DNA of 64,000 nucleotides, taken from the NCBI GenBank assembly GCA_902567785.1, contig CACFOR010000005.1, forward strand, positions 1 through 64,000, written 5' to 3'. Source of the stretch: an uncultured Pelagibacteraceae bacterium. Its GTDB lineage: Bacteria; Pseudomonadota; Alphaproteobacteria; Pelagibacterales; Pelagibacteraceae. Each line of letters starts with the position of its first letter. Position 1 is the first letter of the stretch. The translations under genes and the position numbers were made by a program. Shown here in pieces: positions 24,608 through 31,239 of this stretch. The notes under the pieces are model-generated. The model saw only the letters and a list, made by a program, of their open reading frames with translations, had not been told where the DNA came from and did no database searches.

Positions 24608-26125
24608 TTAATTTTTTTGTCTTCGTAAAAAAGCTGGTATTTCAAAGTCTTCCTCCGAATTAGATTCTTCGAACATTTCTGGCTCTTTTGTTAAAGTATT
24701 TTCTTCTATTTTTGACTCTTCAAATATTTGTGGTTCATTCTCTCTTGTATTCTCTTGCGATTCTATTTCATTAGATGCATGACTTGAAAAAAGTTCAGGA
24801 GTTTCTAATTCAATACTATCAACTTCAAAAGTTGGAAGATCTTCATCCTGAATATTTTCTGCAGGCATATCTTCTAAATTTTGCAAATAAGCAGCATTAT
24901 CTATTGAAATATTTTCCATGGACGATTCGCTCGCAACATCTTCGGCCTTTTCTTCATTTGGTTTTTGTTGAGCGGTCATATTATTCTCCTGCTCTGGTCT
25001 TTCTTGAATAATATTATTTAGATCTAGAGCTGTTGCTCCCTGAGTTGCTTGGAGTGTTGCCTGGTTTGTTGATACACTACTCGTAAAATTATCGCTATAA
25101 CCAGTATTTCTGTTATGCAATCTATGGACCATACTAACGACTGGTTTAGTTTCTGGCTCTTGTCCGTCTAGAGCTGTAGCCACAATTGAAACTCTAATTT
25201 TTCCGTTTAATCTTTCATCCTCAATTGATCCAAAAATTAATTCAGCTTCGGGATCCACTTCTGCACGAATTTTATTTACGGCTTCATCAACTTCAAACAA
25301 AGTGAGGTCTGATCCTCCTGTAATATTAACCAAAAGACCTTTCGCACCTTTTAAAGAATATTCATCAATTAAAGGATTCAATAAAGCAGCATTTGTTGCT
25401 TCTTCCGCTCTTTTTTCTCCTTCTGCCTCACCTGTTCCCATCATGGCTTTTCCCATTCCTTTCATGACAGTTTCAACATCTGCAAAGTCCAAATTAACTA
25501 AACCTGGTCTTACCATTAAATCAGTAACACTTTGAACTCCAAATTTTAAAACATCATTCGATAATCCAAACGAATGTTTTAAAGTTGTCTTTTCATTAAC
25601 AATTTTGAATAAGTTTTGATTTGGAACTACTATATTTGTATCTAGATGTTTCTTTAATTCTTCCAATCCTGTCATAGCTATTCTCATTTTTTTTGGACCT
25701 TCTAAAGAAAAAGGAAGAGTTACAACTCCAACTGTTAGAATATTTAATTCCTTCGCCGCTCTAGCAATAACATGTGAAGCACCAGTACCTGTGCCTCCTC
25801 CCATGCCTGCGGTAATAAAAACCATGTTACTACCTTTAATATAATCAACAATATCATTTAATGATTCTTCCGCAGCAGCTTGACCTATTTCATGTTTAGC
25901 TCCAGCTCCTAAACCTTTTGTTAAATTTGCTCCTAATTGAATTTTTCCTGTAGCTTTATTGTTTATTAAATCTTGTGCATCTGTATTAACGGCAACAAAT
26001 TCAACACCCTCCATTCCAGCATCTATCATTCCATTAATAGCGTTTCCTCCAGCTCCCCCGACACCTAAAACTAAAATTCTTGGCTTCAATTCTTTTAATT
26101 CTGGTCCTTTAATGCTTATTGTCAT
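24608..26125 (-). CDS. ftsZ: Cell division GTPase FtsZ, placed between mraZ and rsmH
   Basis: Tubulin-like GTPase that forms the Z ring. It has AVNTDAQDL, the tubulin signature GGGTGTG at residues 109-115, the T7 loop NLDFADV at 211-217, an acidic disordered linker (about 345-490), and the C-terminal conserved peptide EIPAFLRRQ that binds FtsA. So it is complete, not a paralog fragment. Its ATG overlaps the mraZ stop as ATGA, and a strong ribosome site (AAAGGAGGA) lies in the mraZ 3' end. In most bacteria ftsZ follows ftsA at the far end of this cluster; that place is empty here. The linker has repeated EPxxFEES units. Confidence 0.97.
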   Translation of the reverse strand: MTISIKGPELKELKPRILVLGVGGAGGNAINGMIDAGMEGVEFVAVNTDAQDLINNKATGKIQLGANLTKGLGAGAKHEIGQAAAEESLNDIVDYIKGSNMVFITAGMGGGTGTGASHVIARAAKELNILTVGVVTLPFSLEGPKKMRIAMTGLEELKKHLDTNIVVPNQNLFKIVNEKTTLKHSFGLSNDVLKFGVQSVTDLMVRPGLVNLDFADVETVMKGMGKAMMGTGEAEGEKRAEEATNAALLNPLIDEYSLKGAKGLLVNITGGSDLTLFEVDEAVNKIRAEVDPEAELIFGSIEDERLNGKIRVSIVATALDGQEPETKPVVSMVHRLHNRNTGYSDNFTSSVSTNQATLQATQGATALDLNNIIQERPEQENNMTAQQKPNEEKAEDVASESSMENISIDNAAYLQNLEDMPAENIQDEDLPTFEVDSIELETPELFSSHASNEIESQENTRENEPQIFEESKIEENTLTKEPEMFEESNSEEDFEIPAFLRRQKN

Positions 26126-26586
26126 TTTTCCTCCTTTTTAAATTGAGATTCCCATTTTAGACTTGCTCTATTCAAATTAGCCTTTTTTCTAGCTTGTACT
26201 TTGAATTTTTCAAAAAGTTTTGGTTCCCAAATCTGAAAAGTTTTTCCTTGTCCAACAAAAAGCATTATCTGTTTAATTTTTGCGTGATTTAATAATTTAT
26301 CTGGTATAGAAATTCTGCCTTCACTATCAAACTGAAGATTTACACTTTCTGATAAAACTGATGTAGCAAAAATATCTCTTTTTTCTTCGAAAGGATTTAA
26401 AGAATCTATAGAATCTGAAAGTTTTTCTATTCTATTTTGTGCACACCCTTCAATTGCAGGGTGATTAAAAGATGGATAACAAACTACCCCATTATAACCC
26501 ATGTTACTTAAATAAGATCTAAAACTGGCTGGCACGGATACCCTCCACTTTTTGTCTAGCCTGTTTTCGTAAGTAGATAAAAACAT
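26122..26586 (-). CDS. mraZ: Transcriptional regulator MraZ
   Basis: First gene of the division/cell wall cluster; MraZ is a ring-forming AbrB-fold DNA-binding protein that represses its own promoter in E. coli. Two SpoVT-AbrB halves are visible, each with the DxxxR pattern: LDKKWRVSVPASFR near the start and FDSEGRISIPDKLL in the middle. Length 154 is normal. An in-frame TAA sits three codons before the ATG, which fixes the start, yet there is no ribosome site in front of it; the good Shine-Dalgarno lies about 80 bases earlier at an out-of-frame ORF. Confidence 0.93.
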   Translation of the reverse strand: MFLSTYENRLDKKWRVSVPASFRSYLSNMGYNGVVCYPSFNHPAIEGCAQNRIEKLSDSIDSLNPFEEKRDIFATSVLSESVNLQFDSEGRISIPDKLLNHAKIKQIMLFVGQGKTFQIWEPKLFEKFKVQARKKANLNRASLKWESQFKKEEK

Positions 26587-26656
26587 GTTTTTTTAAGTCA
26601 AAGGCACCCCGAAAGAAATCAACGCATAGTTCATGATTTAGCTTTCTTAGCACCAT
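26519..26656 (-). CDS. Possible leader ORF overlapping mraZ out of frame (45 codons)
   Basis: An ATG at 26656 stands 5 bases after AGGAGG (26662-26667), the strongest ribosome site in this region. The frame runs 45 codons to a TAG at 26519, overlapping the first 68 bases of mraZ in another frame. The product would begin MVLRKLNHELCVDFF and resembles nothing I know. It could couple translation into mraZ, be an attenuating leader, or mean that the RNA folds so that this site serves mraZ. A sequencing frameshift is unlikely to explain it, because MraZ is complete from its own ATG. Confidence 0.35.
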   Translation of the reverse strand: MVLRKLNHELCVDFFRGAFDLKKHVFIYLRKQARQKVEGIRASQF

Positions 26657-26661
26657 ATCCC

Positions 26662-26667
26662 CCTCCT
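26662..26667 (-). promoter_or_regulatory. Strong Shine-Dalgarno in the mraZ leader
   Basis: AGGAGG on the minus strand, followed by GGGAT and an ATG at 26656. It is about 10 bases into the predicted transcript. It does not sit in front of the mraZ ATG at 26586, so it decides the leader ORF rather than mraZ. Confidence 0.6.
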
Positions 26668-26668
26668 T

Positions 26669-26693
26669 TGGGAATACATGGGATAATATGGGT
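26669..26693 (+). promoter_or_regulatory. MraZ operator: three TGGGN repeats with 10-bp period
   Basis: On the plus strand TGGGA, TGGGA and TGGGT begin at 26669, 26679 and 26689, each separated by exactly five bases. Three TGGGN boxes with 5-base spacers is the published MraZ recognition pattern. They lie across the -10 element and the start region of the mraZ promoter, so MraZ binding would block RNA polymerase. Here the repeats read on the strand opposite to mraZ. I infer autorepression of the whole run from mraZ onward. Confidence 0.75.
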
Positions 26694-26711
26694 TTTCAAC
26701 CTATACGTCAA
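26683..26711 (-). promoter_or_regulatory. Sigma-70 promoter of mraZ and the dcw cluster
   Basis: On the minus strand TTGACG (26711-26706) and TATTAT (26688-26683) are separated by exactly 17 bases. Transcription should start near 26676, some 90 bases before the mraZ ATG. It is the best-looking promoter in the window and is overlapped by the MraZ boxes. Confidence 0.75.
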
Positions 26712-26839
26712 TACCTTAATTTTTAGACATTTGCGGTGGAATATTAGGTATTTTTACTAAAAACCCATAAGTTGTTTTTTTGGTACAAATTTGAATCATT
26801 TTGGAATCAAATCGTGAACAATTGGTATTTTTCTAATTG

Positions 26840-26857
26840 AAAGTGTGTAGACACTTT
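26840..26857 (-). terminator. Hairpin after RNase P RNA, possible terminator or processing site
   Basis: Nine bases beyond the rnpB 3' end, AAAGTGT and ACACTTT pair around a 4-base loop. The stem is AT-rich and no run of U follows on the minus strand, so it is a weak intrinsic terminator at best. Confidence 0.3.
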
Positions 26858-26866
26858 TAATGATCT

Positions 26867-27223
26867 GCCAGACAATCTATAAGCCGGGTTCTGTCATTTA
26901 AATCGGTCATTTATCTGGGACTAAATTTGCATTTAGCCTCTAGCAACCAACCCAGATAGCTAACTAAGAACTGTTTTCGGCCAAAAGGCCATGCTATCTC
27001 TATTTGGTCTTGCTCCAAGTGGGGTTTTCCATGCGTTTTTTGTTACCAAAAAACCGGTGTGCTCTTACCACACCTTTTCACCCTTGCCTTGATCAGGCGG
27101 TCTATTTTCTGTGGCACTATCCCTGAGGTTACCCTCGCCAGATGTTATCTGGCACAGCGTTCTTATAGAGCCCGGACTTTCCTCTCTTGTTTATACACAA
27201 AAGCGACCAATCAATTGTCTGGC
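26867..27223 (-). ncRNA. rnpB: RNase P RNA (type A, bacterial)
   Basis: Catalytic RNA that removes tRNA 5' leaders. On the minus strand the 5' conserved block GAGGAAAGTCCGGGCTC, the central AGGGTGAAAAGGTGTGGTAA-like part and the 3' block GACAGAACCCGGCTTATAG are all present. The ends were set by the P1 helix, where GCCAGACAAT at the 5' end pairs perfectly with ATTGTCTGGC at the 3' end. The length of 357 bases is normal. It sits upstream of mraZ on the same strand, with its own promoter. Confidence 0.95.
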
Positions 27224-27229
27224 AATTCG

Positions 27230-27258
27230 TTATTAAGAAAAAATAGCTATAAAATCAA
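27230..27258 (-). promoter_or_regulatory. Promoter of rnpB
   Basis: Minus-strand TTGATT (27258-27253) and TAATAA (27235-27230) are separated by 17 bases. The predicted start, about 7 bases on, falls on the first bases of the P1 helix of RNase P RNA, which supports both calls. It lies between the ampD stop and rnpB. Confidence 0.65.
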
Positions 27259-27265
27259 GAGTTTA

Positions 27266-27991
27266 TTATAGTTTTTTTGTTAAATTTTCCGCAATAATTA
27301 AGCATTCCTTGTCAAGAACACCATTAATTAACTCTTTTCTATAATGTCTTTGGAAAGCCTTGATGGTTTTCTTTACAAAAAATGTATTTCTTGGTGAAAA
27401 ACAGTATCCTATTTTTTTTAAGTTTTTGAAAAATTTTATTTTGTCAATTTTTTTCAAAATTTTTTTCTTTCTTGAGTTTTCAAGATCTTTTCTATTGTAG
27501 TTATGCCAAATTCCTATACCTTTTTTTGATAACAGTTTCCAAGAAAATTTTTCACCTGGATCAATTTTTCTTAAAGGAGCAATATCGGAATGACCAACAA
27601 TATTTTTCTTTTTGATTTTATACTTCTTCATAAGAAAACTACAAATATTTATCAAACTAAATATTTGTTTTTTTGTGAAATTTGTATAACCAAATCTATG
27701 CCCTTTATTTACCAACTCAATACCAATTGAATTTTTGTTTAAATTTTTATAATTTCCCCAGCATGATTTTCCAGCATGCCAAGCTACCTGGGTATCTTCA
27801 ACCAACCTATATAATTTCCCTGTTTGATTAATTACAAGATGACAACTAACTTTGGATTTTGGATTGCATAATCTAATTATAGATTCTCGCCCAGATTGCA
27901 TTCCTGTATAATGGAGTACTATTACTTTTATTGATTTTAATGATCTTTTTTTTTTATCGAAATTTGGTGAATAATAATTAGTAATTTTCAT
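27266..27991 (-). CDS. ampD: N-acetylmuramoyl-L-alanine amidase, AmpD-like (Amidase_2)
   Basis: Zinc amidase that cuts the bond between MurNAc and the peptide stem, probably on recycled muropeptides. Expected zinc ligands are His27 (IVLHYTGM), a His in IVGHSDIAPLRKIDPG and the Asp of that same motif. AWHAGKSCWG and NSIGIELVN are also typical. No signal peptide is visible, which favours cytoplasmic AmpD over periplasmic AmiD. After about residue 165 comes a lysine-rich part with IKAFQRHYR, resembling a peptidoglycan-binding repeat. It is divergent from mlaA. Confidence 0.85.
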   Translation of the reverse strand: MKITNYYSPNFDKKKRSLKSIKVIVLHYTGMQSGRESIIRLCNPKSKVSCHLVINQTGKLYRLVEDTQVAWHAGKSCWGNYKNLNKNSIGIELVNKGHRFGYTNFTKKQIFSLINICSFLMKKYKIKKKNIVGHSDIAPLRKIDPGEKFSWKLLSKKGIGIWHNYNRKDLENSRKKKILKKIDKIKFFKNLKKIGYCFSPRNTFFVKKTIKAFQRHYRKELINGVLDKECLIIAENLTKKL

Positions 27992-28096
27992 GTTGTTAAA
28001 ATTTCATTAAAATTCTATAAATACAACTTATTGTTGTCACAATTTTAACTAGTTATTAATTGCGAATGATATATATAACATAATAATAGGAACCAA

Positions 28097-28906
28097 ATGA
28101 TAAGAAAAATTGTATTTATTTTGGCTATAAGTCTTTTTATACAAACAAATTCGGCAACAGCTGGGTCAGAGGGAACTGAAGAATTAGGATCAAGTTCTCA
28201 AAATACAGCAAATGAATGTTTTGAAGGAGTGAGTAGAGCAATGTTTAAATTCAATCATGTTCTGGATAAAGCTGTATTTGAGCCAGTTGCAAAAGGTTAT
28301 AGAGCTCTTCCATCTCCAATAAGAAAAGGAACTGGAAATGCTGTAGACAATTTGCGTTCACTTTTAACAGTTTCAAATAATATTTTACAAGGAGACTTTA
28401 AAAAAGCCGGAATAACAGCCGGAAGATTTGGAATTAATACAACTGTAGGCATTTTGGGAATTTTTGATCCGGCGGACAAAATTGGACTTAAAGATCAAGG
28501 AAAAGAAGATTTTGGACAAACTTTGGGAGCATGGGGTACTAAAAGTGGTTGTTATTTTGTACTTCCTATTTTGGGTCCAACAACAACAAGAGATGCGATT
28601 GGTTTAGTAGGTAATGTATTTATAGATCCAGTTTATCAAATTACTCACAATACAGAAATAAGAAATGGAGTTGTAGGTAATGGAAATTATTCAGAACATA
28701 ATTACTTTTATTATAGAGGCACAGGAGCTGTGGATTTTAGAGCAAAGAATATTGAATCATGGGACAGCCTCGAGGAAAATTCAATCGATCTTTATGCTTC
28801 ATTAAAAAGTTTGTATTTGCAAAATAGAAATAAAAAAATAGCAAATTCCGATTCCACTATAGAAACTCAGGATGATAGCGACTGGGAAGAGATAGATACA
28901 AACTAA
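28097..28906 (+). CDS. mlaA: MlaA (VacJ) family outer-membrane lipid asymmetry protein
   Basis: Takes misplaced phospholipids from the outer leaflet of the outer membrane. There is a signal peptide over residues 1-22 ending SATAG. The MlaA core follows: FNHVLDKAVFEPVAKGYRALP, RSLLTVSNNILQGDF, RFGINTTVGILGIFDPA, DFGQTLGAWG and YFVLPILGPTTTRDA. No lipobox cysteine is seen at the cleavage site, so it may be a soluble or loop-anchored form rather than a lipoprotein. An AGGA site precedes the ATG. It is followed 18 bases on by mlaC. Confidence 0.92.
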   Translation: MIRKIVFILAISLFIQTNSATAGSEGTEELGSSSQNTANECFEGVSRAMFKFNHVLDKAVFEPVAKGYRALPSPIRKGTGNAVDNLRSLLTVSNNILQGDFKKAGITAGRFGINTTVGILGIFDPADKIGLKDQGKEDFGQTLGAWGTKSGCYFVLPILGPTTTRDAIGLVGNVFIDPVYQITHNTEIRNGVVGNGNYSEHNYFYYRGTGAVDFRAKNIESWDSLEENSIDLYASLKSLYLQNRNKKIANSDSTIETQDDSDWEEIDTN

Positions 28907-28924
28907 AATCACTAAAAAATCTTC

Positions 28925-29518
28925 ATGAAAAATAAATTTTTTGTCATAGTTTTTATAATTTTAGGAATATCTCATAAAAGCTTTGCTTATAGCAGTGATC
29001 CAAAACAATTTATTCAAGAAATAGTTGATGAAGCAAAAAAAGTACTTGTAGACTCAAACACAAAAGAATTTAAAACAAAAAAATTATCTGAAATGGCCTC
29101 AAAAACTGTAGATATCAAAGGGGTAGCGTATTACACATTAGGTAATTATAGAAAAGGACTTAATGATGATCAAATGAATGAATACCTTGGACTTTTTGAA
29201 AAATATTTCTTAAAAACTTTTTCCTCAAGATTAACGGATTATTCTGACCCAAAAATAGATGTGATTTCTGCTGAAGTAAAAAATCCTAAATATACTATTG
29301 TAAAAAGCGTACTACTTGCGACAGATAAAAAACCAGCTGTAAACATTGAATGGAGAATTTATACCAAAGATCCTAATAAACCCTTAATAAGGGACTTAAT
29401 AATTGAAGGTTTGAGCTTAGCAAGAGCGGAGAAAGAACAATTCGCTTCTGTAATTGAATCAAACAATGGCGACATTACAAAATTATTTGATACATTAAAG
29501 GAATTTATATCTAAATAA
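28925..29518 (+). CDS. mlaC: MlaC-like periplasmic phospholipid-binding protein
   Basis: Periplasmic shuttle carrying phospholipid between MlaA and the inner-membrane MlaFEDB transporter. It has a signal peptide (1-19, ending SFAYS) and the Ttg2/MlaC fold pattern: FIQEIVDEAKKVL, IKGVAYYTLGNYRKGL, FLKTFSSRLTDYS, VNIEWRIY and DLIIEGLSLARAEKEQFASVI. Length 197 is normal. The transporter genes are not in this window. Confidence 0.88.
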   Translation: MKNKFFVIVFIILGISHKSFAYSSDPKQFIQEIVDEAKKVLVDSNTKEFKTKKLSEMASKTVDIKGVAYYTLGNYRKGLNDDQMNEYLGLFEKYFLKTFSSRLTDYSDPKIDVISAEVKNPKYTIVKSVLLATDKKPAVNIEWRIYTKDPNKPLIRDLIIEGLSLARAEKEQFASVIESNNGDITKLFDTLKEFISK

Positions 29519-29535
29519 TTTATTAAGCTAATTTT

Positions 29536-30519
29536 GTGGAAGAAAAATCTAGAATTCTAAAAAAAGTAAGTGAAGATCAATCGAGGCCAGTTTCATTCAA
29601 CGATTCATTTGGCGGAAGCGAAAACCAATTTAGACTTCTTCTAAAATATCTTCCAGATGAAAGTTTTAAAGATATAAATTTAATTTTAAATAGTGCTAAC
29701 CATGATTTAATAGAAAAAGATAGAATTAATGTCCTATGGATGCATCACTTCGTAAATCAAAAAGAAGCACAGAATTTAGGATCTAAAGATTTTTTGGACA
29801 AAATAGATTGGATTGTATTTAATTCTAATTGGAATTTTGAAAAATATGTATATCAATTTAAAATACCTGAAAATAAATCAATTGTAATTAGAAATGCGAT
29901 TGAAAAAATAAATTTTGAAAAAAAACCTAAAAATAAAATTAGCTTAATCTATCATACTACCCCGTGGAGAGGATTGAAAAACTTATTAAAAATTTTCAAA
30001 AATTTAAAACTAGAAAATGTTGAATTAAATGTTTGCTCTTCAACTATTATTTATGGAAAAAAATTTGATTCTGTTCTTGGTAAAAATTATGATGATTTAT
30101 TTAAAGAATGCAAAAATACAAAAAATGTTAATTATTTTGGTTTTTTAGAAAATAAAAAGACAATTGATCTTTTAAAAAAAATGCATATCTTTGCTCATCC
30201 AAGTATTTGGCCTGAAACAAGTTGTATTGCTGCAATAGAAGCTATGGCCGCAGGCTGCGAAACTATAACAACCAATTTAGGTGCCTTGTATGAAACTTGC
30301 TCACCTTTTGGAACTTTTGTTAATTTTGAGAGAGACTTTAATAATTTAGAAAAAAAATATACAAAAGTACTTTTGAGAAGCATAAAAAACTTTTGGTCTG
30401 ATGAAAATCAGCACAAGCTTAAACTCCAACACGAAACAATTAATACTACATACTCCTGGAATACACGATCTGAAGAATGGAAAAATTTTTTTAATGAAAT
30501 AAAAAAGTTAAAAACTTAA
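29536..30519 (+). CDS. GT4-type glycosyltransferase
   Basis: Looks like a group 1 (GT4) GT-B glycosyltransferase. The N-terminal part has DSFGGSENQFRLLL, and the C-terminal donor-binding half has IYHTTPWRGLKNLL, NVNYFGFLENKKTIDLLKKMHIFAHPS and PETSCIAAIEAMAAGCETITTN (the E-x7-E region). The product is probably a surface glycan part, sugar unknown. The only usable start is the GTG at 29536, since an in-frame TAA lies four codons upstream. It is 17 bases behind mlaC, so probably in that transcript, and its 3' end overlaps the convergent gene by 12 bases. Confidence 0.8.
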   Translation: MEEKSRILKKVSEDQSRPVSFNDSFGGSENQFRLLLKYLPDESFKDINLILNSANHDLIEKDRINVLWMHHFVNQKEAQNLGSKDFLDKIDWIVFNSNWNFEKYVYQFKIPENKSIVIRNAIEKINFEKKPKNKISLIYHTTPWRGLKNLLKIFKNLKLENVELNVCSSTIIYGKKFDSVLGKNYDDLFKECKNTKNVNYFGFLENKKTIDLLKKMHIFAHPSIWPETSCIAAIEAMAAGCETITTNLGALYETCSPFGTFVNFERDFNNLEKKYTKVLLRSIKNFWSDENQHKLKLQHETINTTYSWNTRSEEWKNFFNEIKKLKT

Positions 30520-31239
30520 ATCTTTTGTTTTTTCTTGCATATATTTAAAACTTTCAACTGCTATTTGATCTCTTTTTCTTACTGCCTCAATTAAATCCTT
30601 GCCATAGGTAGAAATAAGTCCTGAAGCAACAATATGAGTTTTGTAAATTAAAGATCTTTTTCCATCTTTATTTTTTTTAAGATGATCTTGTAACGAAAGT
30701 ATCTTGTTTTTTTTAAAAAAATATAAAAAATAAGAAATCCATAAATCATCATATAAAAATAACTCTTTATAATCTTTTACAATTTTATTATAAAATTTTT
30801 TAATACCCGTAAGGTGATCTGTATTTATTGCAAATCCATCTGCTCCCTGGCCAATGCCGAAATTTCCCAATGGATGTACGTAAAAACTATAAGCATTATT
30901 TGGTGCCTTAGAATAAAAATAAAAAAATTTTTCTACCATATAGTCTTCATATAAATGATCATCATCAGCTAATATTAAAAGAGAATTTTTTTCTACCTTG
31001 CTTAAAGAACCTAATAATTTTGTTCCCGGCCCATAATCTTGACATCTTGTCACTTCAACAATTTTACTATCAAATTTTGGAATTTGATTATCTTCTATAG
31101 TTTCTTTAAAACGTCTATATTTATAAGGTATATTCACAAAAATTTTATCAGGTTTTTGAGTTTGATTTAGCAAAGATTCTATCGAGTCGTTTAAATTTTT
31201 TATTCTTTGGGGAATTGTACTAACAGAAATATAAATCAT
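30508..31239 (-). CDS. GT2-like (GT-A fold) glycosyltransferase
   Basis: About 243 residues. The N-terminus MIYISVSTIPQRIKNLNDSIESLL, then QTQKPDKIFVNIP, and LLILADDDHLYEDYM (a DxD-type metal site) are typical of GT-A enzymes. DLWISYFLYF follows near the end. Substrates are unknown. A longer frame from 31290 exists, but the ATG at 31239 overlaps the previous stop as ATGA and begins at the conserved strand, so it is the likely start. It is last in the glycan island. Confidence 0.7.
   Translation of the reverse strand: MIYISVSTIPQRIKNLNDSIESLLNQTQKPDKIFVNIPYKYRRFKETIEDNQIPKFDSKIVEVTRCQDYGPGTKLLGSLSKVEKNSLLILADDDHLYEDYMVEKFFYFYSKAPNNAYSFYVHPLGNFGIGQGADGFAINTDHLTGIKKFYNKIVKDYKELFLYDDLWISYFLYFFKKNKILSLQDHLKKNKDGKRSLIYKTHIVASGLISTYGKDLIEAVRKRDQIAVESFKYMQEKTKDLSF

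Noticed and set aside
27059-27271. Plus-strand open frame of 70 codons
   Set aside because: It lies almost wholly inside the RNase P RNA gene on the other strand, and its product resembles no protein.
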